From the NCBI RefSeq assembly GCF_015356865.1, contig NZ_JAAFZA010000004.1:62001-126000 (forward strand): a stretch of 64,000 nt of DNA, written 5' to 3'. The notes below the pieces were generated by a model, which had not been told where the DNA came from, searched no databases, and saw only the letters and a list, made by a program, of their open reading frames with translations. Both the position numbers and the translations under genes were made by a program. Source of the stretch: Catenulispora pinisilvae. GTDB lineage: Bacteria > Actinomycetota > Actinomycetes > Streptomycetales > Catenulisporaceae. Positions 54,874-62,921 of the stretch are shown piece after piece (position 1 is the stretch's first letter; each line of letters opens with the position of its first letter).

Positions 54874-55308
54874 TCAGACCCGTGCGGTGTCGCCCCGGAG
54901 CAGGCCGGAGCCGGCCGGTGCCGCCGCGGGGTCCGAACCCTGGGCCGCGATGCGGTTCGCGGCGTCGACGAAGACGATGCGCGGCTGGAAGGAGCGGGCG
55001 TGCTCCTCGGCCACCGCCGAGTAGGAGATGACGATCACCAGGTCGCCGGGGGCCACCAGGCGGGCCGCGGCGCCGTTGACCCCGATCACGCCGCTGTCGG
55101 CGGGACCTTCGATCACGTAGGTCGAGAACCGGTTGCCGTTGTCGATGTCGACGACGTCGACCTTCTCGCCGGGGAGCAGGTCGGCGGCGGTCATGAGCGT
55201 GGCGTCGATGGTGATGGAGCCCACGTAGTGCAGGTCGGACTGGGTCACCGTGGCCCGGTGGATCTTCGACTTGAGCATGTCGCGAAAGGCGATGGTGGTC
55301 GCGGACAT
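54874..55308 (-). CDS. panD: Aspartate 1-decarboxylase (pyruvoyl enzyme)
   Basis: This 144-residue zymogen self-cleaves to form a pyruvoyl cofactor and converts L-aspartate to beta-alanine. The cleavage site is in [11 protein letters not shown] (Gly30-Ser31), following [19 protein letters not shown] as in classical PanD (MLxxKLHRxxVTxADLxYxGS), and VIVISYSAV and PRIVFVD are conserved later. ATG 55308 follows GGGGAGG. It is the first gene of the leftward NRPS operon, so it probably supplies beta-alanine to the pathway rather than to housekeeping pantothenate. No adenylation domain here shows the beta-alanine code, so its use is unexplained; a relaxed substrate such as cysteate (giving taurine) is conceivable. 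Confidence 0.93.
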   Translation of the reverse strand: MSATTIAFRDMLKSKIHRATVTQSDLHYVGSITIDATLMTAADLLPGEKVDVVDIDNGNRFSTYVIEGPADSGVIGVNGAAARLVAPGDLVIVISYSAVAEEHARSFQPRIVFVDAANRIAAQGSDPAAAPAGSGLLRGDTARV

Positions 55309-55492
55309 GTGTGTGGACCTCCCCGTGGTCGTTCTCGATCACTTCGGATGCTAGGTGCGGCGGCGGCCGGGGCGGAGCGCCGTTCGGGGTGCCCGTTCGG
55401 CTACCCGAACGGGCACCCCGTTCGGGCATCGCCGACGCGGCGACCGTTGCGATAGTGAAAGGCGATCGTTCTGCGAAGCGAAACGGGGAGCC
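55309..55492. promoter_or_regulatory. Divergent promoter region of the NRPS operons, with long palindrome
   Basis: The gap between panD and hmaS holds a 15-bp perfect inverted repeat, GGGGTGCCCGTTCGG (55386-55400) and its complement (55405-55419), with a 4-bp loop. Outer GTTCG copies on both sides repeat the half-site (55382, 55420). Ribosome sites are GGGGAGG before panD and GGGGAG before hmaS. No clear -10/-35 boxes were recognised. The palindrome is a good candidate for a cluster-regulator operator or, less likely, a transcription barrier. Confidence 0.6.
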
Positions 55493-56581
55493 ATGCACAC
55501 GCAAGCACCGGTCGGCACCGACCTAGACCTGGCCCATGTCGAGCTCCACGTCGAGGATCTGGACGCCTGGCGCGACGTCTTCACCGACCGGTACGGCCTG
55601 CGGCCGGCCGGCGTCGCGGGCTCCGCCGGGCAGGGCTTCCGCAGCGTGGCGCTGATCGGCGGGCGCGCGGTGGTGGTGCTCACCGAGGCCCTGACCGACG
55701 ACCATCCCTGCACCGCGTACGTGCTCTCACACGGCCCCGGCGTCGCCGACATAGCCATGCGGACCGCCGACGTGGACGCGGTCTTCGCCTCGGCGGTGGC
55801 GGCCGGCGCCCCGGCGGTGGCCGAGCCCCACGACGGCCCCGACGGGGTGCGCACGGCCACGATCCGGGCGTTCGGCGACGTCACCCACACGTTCCTGTAC
55901 GGCGAACCCACAACGGACGCGGTCCTGCCACCCGGCTTCAGCCCGATACCCGGGGCACCGGGCGCGGCCGCCCCCGAACCGGACAACGCGCCGGGACTGC
56001 ACACGATGGACCACTTCGCCGTCTGCGTCCCGAACCGGTCGCTGGACCAGACGATCGACTTCTACACCACCGCCCTGGGCTTCCAGCAGACCTTCGAGGA
56101 GCGGATCATCGTCGGTTCGCAGGCCATGGACTCCAAGGTGGTGCAGAGCCGATCCGGCAGCGTCACCTTCACGATCCTGGAGCCCGACGTGAACTGCGCG
56201 CCCGGGCAGATCGACCAGTTCATCAAGGACCACGGCGGCGCGGGCGTGCAGCACATCGCGTTCGCGACCGACGACATCGTCCACGCGGTCGAATCGATGC
56301 GGCACCTCGGGGTGGAGTTCCTGAAGACCCCCGGCACCTACTACGACCTGCTGCCGAACCGGTTCGTGCCGGCCGGCCACCCGATCGCGGAACTGCGCGC
56401 GGCCGGCATCCTGGTCGACGAGGACCACGGCGGCGAGCTGTTCCAGCTGTTCACCCGCTCCACCCACCCGCGGCGCACGCTCTTCTTCGAGGTCATCGAA
56501 CGGGCCGGGGCCCGGCTGTTCGGGTCGAACAACATCAAGGCCCTGTATGAGGCGGTCGAGCTGGAGCAGTCAGGGTCCTGA
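55493..56581 (+). CDS. hmaS: 4-hydroxymandelate synthase (HPPD-like)
   Basis: This 362-residue non-heme Fe(II) dioxygenase of the HPPD superfamily converts 4-hydroxyphenylpyruvate to 4-hydroxymandelate, the first committed step of p-hydroxyphenylglycine synthesis. Iron ligands: His in MDHFAVCV (about 174), His in VQHIAFATDD (about 253) and Glu in FFEVIERAG (about 333). Placement next to Hmo and HpgT, rather than in tyrosine catabolism, selects HmaS over HPPD. ATG 55493 follows GGGGAG; the open frame upstream to 55355 lies in the promoter palindrome and is rejected. It overlaps the next gene by one base. Confidence 0.95.
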   Translation: MHTQAPVGTDLDLAHVELHVEDLDAWRDVFTDRYGLRPAGVAGSAGQGFRSVALIGGRAVVVLTEALTDDHPCTAYVLSHGPGVADIAMRTADVDAVFASAVAAGAPAVAEPHDGPDGVRTATIRAFGDVTHTFLYGEPTTDAVLPPGFSPIPGAPGAAAPEPDNAPGLHTMDHFAVCVPNRSLDQTIDFYTTALGFQQTFEERIIVGSQAMDSKVVQSRSGSVTFTILEPDVNCAPGQIDQFIKDHGGAGVQHIAFATDDIVHAVESMRHLGVEFLKTPGTYYDLLPNRFVPAGHPIAELRAAGILVDEDHGGELFQLFTRSTHPRRTLFFEVIERAGARLFGSNNIKALYEAVELEQSGS

Positions 56582-57681
56582 TGCAGATGGCACCCGGGCC
56601 CGACGCCCACTCGGTGGTCGAATTCGAGCGGATCGCCCGTGCGCGGGTGCCCGGCGAGGTGTGGGACTTCGTCGCGGGCGGCAGCGGCGCCGAGACCACC
56701 CTGGCCGCGAACCGCGCCGCCCTGGACCGCGTCGCCCTCGTGCCGCGTGCGATGGGCGACCTCAGCGGGCGGCACACCGGGACCGACCTGTTCGGCGTCC
56801 GGGCCGCGATGCCCGCGGCGATCGCGCCCATCGCCTACCAGCGGCTCGTCCATCCCGACGGCGAGCTCGCCCTGGCCCGGGCCGCGAAGCGCGCCGGGAT
56901 CCCGTTCACGATCTCGACCATGAGCAGCACCCCGCTGGAGCAGATCGCCGAGGTCGGCGGCAGCACGTGGTTCCAGCTCTATCCGCTGCGCGACCGGGAG
57001 CAGTCGCGGAACCTGGTCCGCCGGGCCGAGGACGCCGGATGCGCGGCGCTGATAGTGACGGTCGACGTGCCGTGGATGGCGCGGCGGCTGCGGGACGTGC
57101 GCAACGAGTTCACAGTCCCGGCTCACATCAGCGCCGCCAACTTCACGGATTCCAGCGCGGCCACCGGCGCGCGGCAGGCGGTCGTCGGCGACTCCGCGGT
57201 GGCCGCGCACACCGCCGCCACCTTCGCGGCCTTCACCTGGACGGACCTGACCGAGCTGCGACGGGCCGTCTCGATTCCATTGATTGTCAAGGGGATTCTG
57301 GATCCGCGGGACGCCGCACAGGCAATCAGTCGCGGAGCCGACGCGGTCGTGGTCTCCAACCACGGCGGGCGTCAGCTGGACGGCGCGATCGCCTCGGCCG
57401 ACGCGGTAGCGGCAGTGCGCGAAGCGGTCGGCGACCGCGGCGCTGTCCTTTTCGACAGCGGGATACGCAGTGGCCTGGACATCATGCGGGCCCTGACACT
57501 CGGCGCCGACGCGGTGCTGATCGGCCGGCCGGCGCTGTGGGGCCTGGCCGCCGACGGCGAGACCGGAGCGGACCGCGTCCTCGGTCTGTTCCACCAGGAA
57601 TTCGCCGAGGCGCTGGGCCTGGCCGGCTGTCCGGACCCGGCGGCGGCACGGACGCTGACCATCTGGAGGGGATCGGTGTGA
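56581..57681 (+). CDS. hmo: 4-Hydroxymandelate oxidase (FMN-dependent)
   Basis: This 366-residue FMN alpha-hydroxy-acid oxidase of the glycolate/lactate oxidase family oxidises 4-hydroxymandelate to 4-hydroxyphenylglyoxylate. The catalytic histidine is in VVSNHGGRQLDGA (about residue 262), the N-terminus carries VWDFVAGGSGAETT, and the FMN-binding LFDSGIRSGLDIMRAL lies downstream. ATG 56581 overlaps hmaS's TGA by one base. With hmaS and hpgT it forms the complete Hpg route from 4-hydroxyphenylpyruvate; the prephenate dehydrogenase that usually completes the set is not in this window. Confidence 0.94.
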   Translation: MQMAPGPDAHSVVEFERIARARVPGEVWDFVAGGSGAETTLAANRAALDRVALVPRAMGDLSGRHTGTDLFGVRAAMPAAIAPIAYQRLVHPDGELALARAAKRAGIPFTISTMSSTPLEQIAEVGGSTWFQLYPLRDREQSRNLVRRAEDAGCAALIVTVDVPWMARRLRDVRNEFTVPAHISAANFTDSSAATGARQAVVGDSAVAAHTAATFAAFTWTDLTELRRAVSIPLIVKGILDPRDAAQAISRGADAVVVSNHGGRQLDGAIASADAVAAVREAVGDRGAVLFDSGIRSGLDIMRALTLGADAVLIGRPALWGLAADGETGADRVLGLFHQEFAEALGLAGCPDPAAARTLTIWRGSV

Positions 57682-59060
57682 CCACCGCGGCCATCAAGGT
57701 GACGGACCTGCATGCCTCGCTGTCCGATCCGGCGCTGGACTCGATGAACTTCCTCAACGAGATAGCGAACCGCTATCCCGACGCCGTCTCCTTCGCGCCC
57801 GGACGGCCTTACGAAGAGTTCTTCGACACCCGGCTCATCCACGAGTACCTGGAGCGGTTCGAGAACTACCTCCGGCAGGAGAAGGGACTCACCGACGAGC
57901 AGGTCTGCCGGATCCTGTTCCAGTACGGCCGCACCAAGGGCGTCATCGACGACCTGGTCGCCAAGCACCTGGCGATCGACGAGGGGATCCAGGCCGCGCC
58001 GGAGTCGATCGTCGTCACCGTGGGATGTCAGGAAGCGATGTTCCTCGTGCTCCGCGCCCTGCGCGCCGACGAACGGGACGTCCTACTGACCGTGGCACCG
58101 GCCTATGTCGGCATCGTCGGCGCGGCGCGGCTGGCCGACCTGCCGACCGTGGCCGTGCCCGGCGGTCCGGCCGGCGTGGACCTGCCCGCCCTGGCCGAGG
58201 CGATCCGCCGGCTCAAGGCCGAGGGCCGTCGCCCGCGCGCCTGCTACATCGTGGCCGACCATTCGAACCCCTCGGGCATCAGCCTGTCGACCGCCGACCG
58301 GCACGCCCTGCTGAAGCTGGCCGAGGCCGAAGACTTCCTGATCCTCGAAGACAACCCCTACGGGCTGTTCTCCGCCGGGGACGAGCGGCCGCCGACGCTG
58401 AAGTCGATCGACACCGGGCGGCGGGTCGTCTACCTCGGTTCCTTCGCCAAGACCGGGATGCCGGGCGCCCGGGTCGGGTACCTGGTCGCGGACCAGGAGA
58501 CGGCCGGCGGCGGACTCCTGGCCGACGAGCTGGCGAAGATCAAGAGCATGCTCACCGTGAACACCTCGCCGATCGCCCAGGCGGTGGTCGCGGGCAAGCT
58601 GCTGACCCACGGATGCAGCCTGGTCCAGGCCAACGAGCGGGAGATCGCGGTCTACCGGCGCAACATGACGGCGCTGCTGGACGCTCTGGCCGAGCGGTTC
58701 CCGGCCGGCTCCGGCATTTCCTGGAACCGGCCGCACGGCGGCTTCTTCCTGGTGCTGTCCGTGCCCTTCGACGCCGACGACGCGCTGCTGGAACGCTCCG
58801 CGCGGGAGTTCGGCGTGCTGTGGACGCCGATGCGGCACTTCGCCTCCGGACCCGGCGCGGCGCGGGCGATCCGGCTGTCCTGCAGCGTGCTCACCCCGGA
58901 ACGCATCGAGGACGGACTCGACCGACTGGCCGCCTTGTTCGCGACGACCACCGAAAAGGCTGAATCCAAGCGTATTGATACCGATAGCAGGCATCTGGAA
59001 CAGACAATAACGGGGCTCGACTCCTATACCTCGATACAGAAGGAACCTCCCCGGTGCTGA
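57678..59060 (+). CDS. hpgT: 4-Hydroxyphenylglycine aminotransferase
   Basis: This 460-residue fold-type I PLP aminotransferase converts 4-hydroxyphenylglyoxylate to L-Hpg, probably with tyrosine as amino donor (giving 4-hydroxyphenylpyruvate back to HmaS). The PLP lysine is in LGSFAKTGMPGARVGYL, the PLP-anchoring asparagine in YIVADHSNPSGISLS and DNPYGLF, as in HpgT and its MocR-like relatives. GTG 57678 overlaps the Hmo stop (GTGA) behind GGAGGGG; a much longer open frame to 56547 is the Hmo gene in another frame. The last about 30 residues are divergent. Confidence 0.94.
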   Translation: MTTAAIKVTDLHASLSDPALDSMNFLNEIANRYPDAVSFAPGRPYEEFFDTRLIHEYLERFENYLRQEKGLTDEQVCRILFQYGRTKGVIDDLVAKHLAIDEGIQAAPESIVVTVGCQEAMFLVLRALRADERDVLLTVAPAYVGIVGAARLADLPTVAVPGGPAGVDLPALAEAIRRLKAEGRRPRACYIVADHSNPSGISLSTADRHALLKLAEAEDFLILEDNPYGLFSAGDERPPTLKSIDTGRRVVYLGSFAKTGMPGARVGYLVADQETAGGGLLADELAKIKSMLTVNTSPIAQAVVAGKLLTHGCSLVQANEREIAVYRRNMTALLDALAERFPAGSGISWNRPHGGFFLVLSVPFDADDALLERSAREFGVLWTPMRHFASGPGAARAIRLSCSVLTPERIEDGLDRLAALFATTTEKAESKRIDTDSRHLEQTITGLDSYTSIQKEPPRC

Positions 59061-60031
59061 CTCTCCAGTCTGTGAGCAAACGCTATCGGCCCGGCCGGCC
59101 GGTCCTGGTCGACGTCGACTTCGCCACCGCGCCGGGCATGGTGCAGGCCGTCACCGGCGGCAACGGCTCAGGCAAGTCGACGCTTCTGCGGGTTCTGGCC
59201 GGGGTGAGCCGGCCCACCTCCGGCACCCGTACCGGCGACCCGGGCGTCATCGGCTATGTCCCGGACCGGTTCCCCACGAACACCCGGCTGTCCGCCGAGG
59301 CGTACCTGGCGCACATGGGCCGTATCAAGGGTCTCAGTACGGCCCGCTCGGCCGAGCGGGCGACCGAACTGCTGACCCGGCTGGACCTGGTCGGCGGTCC
59401 CAAGACCCCGATCCGCGAGCTGTCCAAGGGCAACGCCCAGAAAGTCGCCCTGGCCCAAGCCCTGCTGATGCCGCCACGCCTGCTCATCCTGGACGAACCG
59501 TGGTCGGGGCTGGACGCCTCCGCGCACGGGGTACTGGCCCAGATCATCGTGGACACGGCACGCGCCGGCGGCGCCGTGGTGTTCACCGACCACCGGGAGG
59601 CGGTCACCGGCGGGCTCGCGACCGAGGTCTACCGGATCGAGGCCGGACGGCTGTCCCGGCAGGCCCTCCCGGCGCGGGTGCACGACACGGCGTCGGAAGT
59701 CCTGCTGCGGGCGACGCGACCGCAGGCCACTGATCTGCGCGGGCTGGCCGGGATGCGCTCGCTGGAGGCCACCGGGGATCTGGTCCGGGTCCGCGTGGAC
59801 CGGGACCGGTGCGATGCCTTGCTGCTGACCGCGTTGCAGGGCGGATGGACCGTCGACGGAGTGCGGCACAACGACGCCGCCGTGCCGCCGAACCTCCTCG
59901 GTGGTGTCGCGGCCGGTGCGAACGGCCTCGGTGGCGTCAGCGGCGTCAGCGGTGGTGTTGGCGGCGTCGGCAGCGGGAATGGCGTCGGCAGCGTTGGCGG
60001 CCCGGCGAACCCGATCGGCGGCCAGCGATGA
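59054..60031 (+). CDS. ABC transporter ATP-binding protein
   Basis: This is a 325-residue ATPase. Walker A is GGNGSGKST (near residue 36), the signature ELSKGNAQKVALAQALL (about 117-133), Walker B LLILDEPWSGLDASA (about 140-154) and the switch FTDHRE (about 178-183). The core ends about residue 265; then a low-complexity G-G-V/G-S tail (about residues 286-320) of tandem-repeat origin follows. The start is GTG 59054, overlapping hpgT by 7 bp. It is coupled to the permease that follows, so the pair is an exporter for the peptide or its precursors. Confidence 0.93.
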   Translation: MLTLQSVSKRYRPGRPVLVDVDFATAPGMVQAVTGGNGSGKSTLLRVLAGVSRPTSGTRTGDPGVIGYVPDRFPTNTRLSAEAYLAHMGRIKGLSTARSAERATELLTRLDLVGGPKTPIRELSKGNAQKVALAQALLMPPRLLILDEPWSGLDASAHGVLAQIIVDTARAGGAVVFTDHREAVTGGLATEVYRIEAGRLSRQALPARVHDTASEVLLRATRPQATDLRGLAGMRSLEATGDLVRVRVDRDRCDALLLTALQGGWTVDGVRHNDAAVPPNLLGGVAAGANGLGGVSGVSGGVGGVGSGNGVGSVGGPANPIGGQR

Positions 60032-60678
60032 AGGCGCTGTACCGCTACACCCTCTCGACCGTCTTGCACTCCCAGCGCTACGTGGCGCCGATGGTCTTCT
60101 TCCTGGCCCTGCTCGCCATCCTCACCAGCAGCGACAGCGGCCCGCTGCTCGGGGTCTACGCCGCGGCCGCCGTGTCGGTGCTGGCCTGTGCGACCTGGCT
60201 GACCGCGGCCGTGGTCAACATCGAGGAACCGGTCGGCCGGACGATCGTCGTGGTGAACGCCGGGAACTCGCGCGGCCCGCTCGCCGCCGCCGTCGCCGTC
60301 TCGGCCACTTTCTGCGTCGGGATGGTCGTGATCGGCCTGAGCTACCCGGTCGTGTCGGGCTCGCACACGGTGTCGGCGCGCTCGGTACTGCTCGGTGCCG
60401 CCGCGCAGCTCACCTGCGCGGCGGTCGGCATCGGGCTGGGAATGCTGTGCTCGCGGCTGGTGATCGGCCGGCCGGGGGCCTCGGTGCTGGTCGGGCTGGC
60501 GCTGGTGCTGGGAGTGATCCTGGCCAAGCCGCTGCCTCCGGTGTACCCGATGCTGCACGCCATGACCGGCGGCCATCCGAGCGCCGGCATCGGGTTCGTC
60601 GGCTACGCGGCCGCCGGACTGTTGTTCCTCGCCGCGGCCGGTGCCGCGACGCAGTACATCGCTGTTCGCCTGGACTGA
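60028..60678 (+). CDS. ABC transporter membrane subunit (6 TM)
   Basis: This 216-residue hydrophobic protein has about six transmembrane helices (for example RYVAPMVFFLALLAILTSS, GVYAAAAVSVLACATWLTAA, SATFCVGMVVIGLSYPVV and the C-terminal GYAAAGLLFLAAAGA). ATG 60028 overlaps the ATPase stop (ATGA). The organisation is that of two-component drug exporters (DrrA/DrrB-like), in which the dimer exports a product. It has no ATPase or binding-protein domain of its own. Confidence 0.88.
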   Translation: MKALYRYTLSTVLHSQRYVAPMVFFLALLAILTSSDSGPLLGVYAAAAVSVLACATWLTAAVVNIEEPVGRTIVVVNAGNSRGPLAAAVAVSATFCVGMVVIGLSYPVVSGSHTVSARSVLLGAAAQLTCAAVGIGLGMLCSRLVIGRPGASVLVGLALVLGVILAKPLPPVYPMLHAMTGGHPSAGIGFVGYAAAGLLFLAAAGAATQYIAVRLD

Positions 60679-60706
60679 CCGGCAACTTGGGGAGAGGGCT
60701 CACGGG

Positions 60707-61999
60707 GTGGAGAAGCAGCGCGGGTACCGGCTGGTCTGTAGCGGGTGCGGGGCGGTCTACGAGGACGACGGGCTGCGGCTGACCTGCGACGGGCCCCACG
60801 GCCCGGCCTTGCTGCGTACGGAGTACGAGGCTTCGGGCTTCGCCGTCGGCGCGGGTCGGGACGGCGTGTTCGATAGGGACGGCGTGTTCGATAGGGACGG
60901 CGTGTTCCGGTTCGACGGCTGGCTTCCGGTCGTCCGGACGGTTCCGGACTCCCCGGCCCCCGTCGCCTACCAGGCGAAGCACCTCGGCCGAGCCCTCGGC
61001 CTGCGAGACCTGTGGGTGGTCTTCGGCGGCTACTGGCCGGAACGCGGCGCGCAACTGCCCACCGGGACGTTCAAGGACCTGGAGGCGAGCGTGGTCCTCG
61101 GCCGGCTCCCGGACGACCCGCCGATCCTGGTCCTGGCTTCCGCGGGCAACACCGCGGCGGCGTTCGCCGAAGCCTGCTCACGGCACGGCATCAGCTGTCT
61201 GATCATCGTGCCCGAATACGCTCTGCCCCGCCTGGCCATGGCCAGGCGCGAAGCCTGCGTGCGCGTCGTCGCGGTGGAATCGGGGACCTACGACGACGCC
61301 ATCGCCCTGGCCGAGGCGGTCGCGGCGGCGCCCGGCTTCCAGGCCGAAGGGGGGATCCGCAACGTCGGCCGCCGGGACGGACTGGCCACCTGCCTGTTCG
61401 CCGCGTTCGAAGCGGCCGGACGCCTGCCCGCGTACTACGTGCAGGCGGTGGGCAGCGGGGCCGGCGCCATCGCGGCGTACGAAGGCGCCAGGAGGCTACG
61501 CGCCACCGGCTGTCCGGACCCGCTCCCCGAGCTCCTGCTGTGCCAGAACGCCCCCTACGCGCCGATCCACGAAGCCTGGTACGGCCGGCCCGGACCGACC
61601 GCCGACCCGCACTCCGTCCTGGCCCCGGAGCTGACGAACAGCCGTCCGCCTTTCGCGACGCCCGGCGGAGTGCGGGAGGCCCTCCTGGACTGCGGCGGGA
61701 CCGTACTCACCGCCGGAAACGACCAGGCCCGCCGCGCGATGGCCCTGTTCGAGCAGACCGAAGGGATCGACATCGAGCCCGCGGCCGGGGTCGCGGTGGC
61801 CGCGCTGGCCCAGGCCGCGAAGTCCGGGCTGGTCGCCCCCGACGCCCCGGTGCTGCTCAACATAACCGGCGGCGGTAGGCGCCGGCTCGCCGCCACCGCG
61901 CCGGTCCGACCGGACCAGACGGTGGCCGCGGCGCAGGTCCGCGATCCCGCCACCATCGACATCGCCGCGAAGACCGCCGCCGACCTCGCCTCCGCCTGA
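60707..61999 (+). CDS. Cysteate-synthase-like PLP enzyme (threonine-synthase fold)
   Basis: This 430-residue fold-type II PLP enzyme opens with a C-x-x-C element (YRLVCSGCGAVYEDDGLRL) as in threonine and cysteate synthases; the PLP lysine is in TGTFKDLEAS (about residue 122) and the phosphate-binding SAGNTAAAF near 145. The overall arrangement resembles the archaeal cysteate synthase, which makes L-cysteate from phosphoserine and sulfite; threonine synthase proper is less likely in this context. GTG 60707 follows GGGGAGAGG. It has an in-frame 18-bp tandem insert (D-G-V-F-D-R units, 60860-60907). In the NRPS operon it may supply an unusual amino acid to module 2. Confidence 0.75.
   Translation: MEKQRGYRLVCSGCGAVYEDDGLRLTCDGPHGPALLRTEYEASGFAVGAGRDGVFDRDGVFDRDGVFRFDGWLPVVRTVPDSPAPVAYQAKHLGRALGLRDLWVVFGGYWPERGAQLPTGTFKDLEASVVLGRLPDDPPILVLASAGNTAAAFAEACSRHGISCLIIVPEYALPRLAMARREACVRVVAVESGTYDDAIALAEAVAAAPGFQAEGGIRNVGRRDGLATCLFAAFEAAGRLPAYYVQAVGSGAGAIAAYEGARRLRATGCPDPLPELLLCQNAPYAPIHEAWYGRPGPTADPHSVLAPELTNSRPPFATPGGVREALLDCGGTVLTAGNDQARRAMALFEQTEGIDIEPAAGVAVAALAQAAKSGLVAPDAPVLLNITGGGRRRLAATAPVRPDQTVAAAQVRDPATIDIAAKTAADLASA
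60860..60907. repeat. 18-bp in-frame repeat in the cysteate-synthase-like gene
   Basis: GACGGCGTGTTCGATAGG occurs at 60860 and 60878 exactly, and partially at 60896. The units encode D-G-V-F-D-R near residue 52-68, in the loop before the conserved FRFDGWLPV. Confidence 0.85.
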
Positions 62000-62030
62000 C
62001 TCCCGCACGAACAACGTTACGGAGAACCCC

Positions 62031-62921
62031 ATGAAGATAGCTGTCGCCGGCGCCTCGGGTGCGCTGGGCTCCGCGATCGTCCGTGAGTTGGGCGACAGCG
62101 GACACACGGTGTTCCGCCTGGTCCGCGGCGAGTCCCGGGGGCTGGACGAGATCGGCTGGGACCCGTCCTACGGCCGGATCCCGGCAGGCGCCCTGAGCGG
62201 ACTCGACGCGGTGGTGAACCTCTACAGCACCGGTCTGGCCGGAAAGCGCTGGAACGCCGCGCAGAAGCAGAAGATCCGGGACAGCCGCGTCGTCGCCGCG
62301 GACACGCTGGCGACCGCGGTCCGCGACTGCGGGGTGCCGTTGCTGCTGAACGGTTCGGAGACCGCCTACTACGGCGACACGCAGGATCGCCAAGTCAGCG
62401 AGGGCGATCCGGTCGGCACCGGCTTCCACGCCGAGTTGTGCCGGGACTGGGAGGCCGCCGCCGAGGCGGCGGCTCCGGACACGCGGCTGCTGCTCCTGCG
62501 CTTCGGCACCGTGCTGGGCCGGAACAGCGGTGTGGTCAAAGCGCAGGCACCGGCCTTCCGCGCCTTCCTCGGCGGCCGCCTCGGGCGGGGCGACCAGTAC
62601 CTGCCGTGGATCACCATGGCGGACGCGGCCGCGGCCGTACGGTTCCTGATGACGGCCGACGGGGTCAGCGGACCGGTCAACGTGACCGCGCCCGATCCGC
62701 GTCCGCAACGCGAATTCGCCGCCGCACTCGGCCGCGCGCTCGGCCGCCCCGCGCTCTGGACCCTGCCCCGGCCGGTGCTGCGGGCCGCACTCGGGGAGTA
62801 CGCCGACGGTTACTACACCGGGCAGCGCGCCGTCCCGGAGGTACTGACGGCGGCCGGATTCGAGTTCCGGCACGCCGAACTCGGCGCCGCGCTCGACGCG
62901 GTCCTCAAGACAGGGTCCTGA
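62031..62921 (+). CDS. TIGR01777-type NAD(P)-binding epimerase-like protein
   Basis: This is a 296-residue SDR39U1-family protein. The Rossmann motif is KIAVAGASGALGSAIVREL; the family hallmark NLYSTGLAGKRWNAAQKQKI follows near residue 62-80, then SETAYYGDTQDRQV, and YLPWITMADAAAAV and GPVNVTAPDP in the second half. These TIGR01777 proteins are widespread with unknown chemistry, although SDRs of this group may epimerise or reduce. ATG 62031 follows ACGGAGA. It is the last gene of the rightward operon and its role in the peptide pathway is unclear; it could equally be a passenger. It overlaps the convergent MFS gene by 17 bp. Confidence 0.8.
   Translation: MKIAVAGASGALGSAIVRELGDSGHTVFRLVRGESRGLDEIGWDPSYGRIPAGALSGLDAVVNLYSTGLAGKRWNAAQKQKIRDSRVVAADTLATAVRDCGVPLLLNGSETAYYGDTQDRQVSEGDPVGTGFHAELCRDWEAAAEAAAPDTRLLLLRFGTVLGRNSGVVKAQAPAFRAFLGGRLGRGDQYLPWITMADAAAAVRFLMTADGVSGPVNVTAPDPRPQREFAAALGRALGRPALWTLPRPVLRAALGEYADGYYTGQRAVPEVLTAAGFEFRHAELGAALDAVLKTGS

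Noticed and set aside
55382-55411. StrR/Bbr-type operator
   Set aside because: GTTCG and CGAAC half-sites are present but separated by 20 (or 7) bp, not the 19 bp of the consensus, and no StrR-like gene is in the window.
56547-57677. A long N-terminal extension of the Hpg aminotransferase
   Set aside because: It is the Hmo gene in another frame; HpgT starts at GTG 57678 with a good ribosome site and a GTGA overlap.
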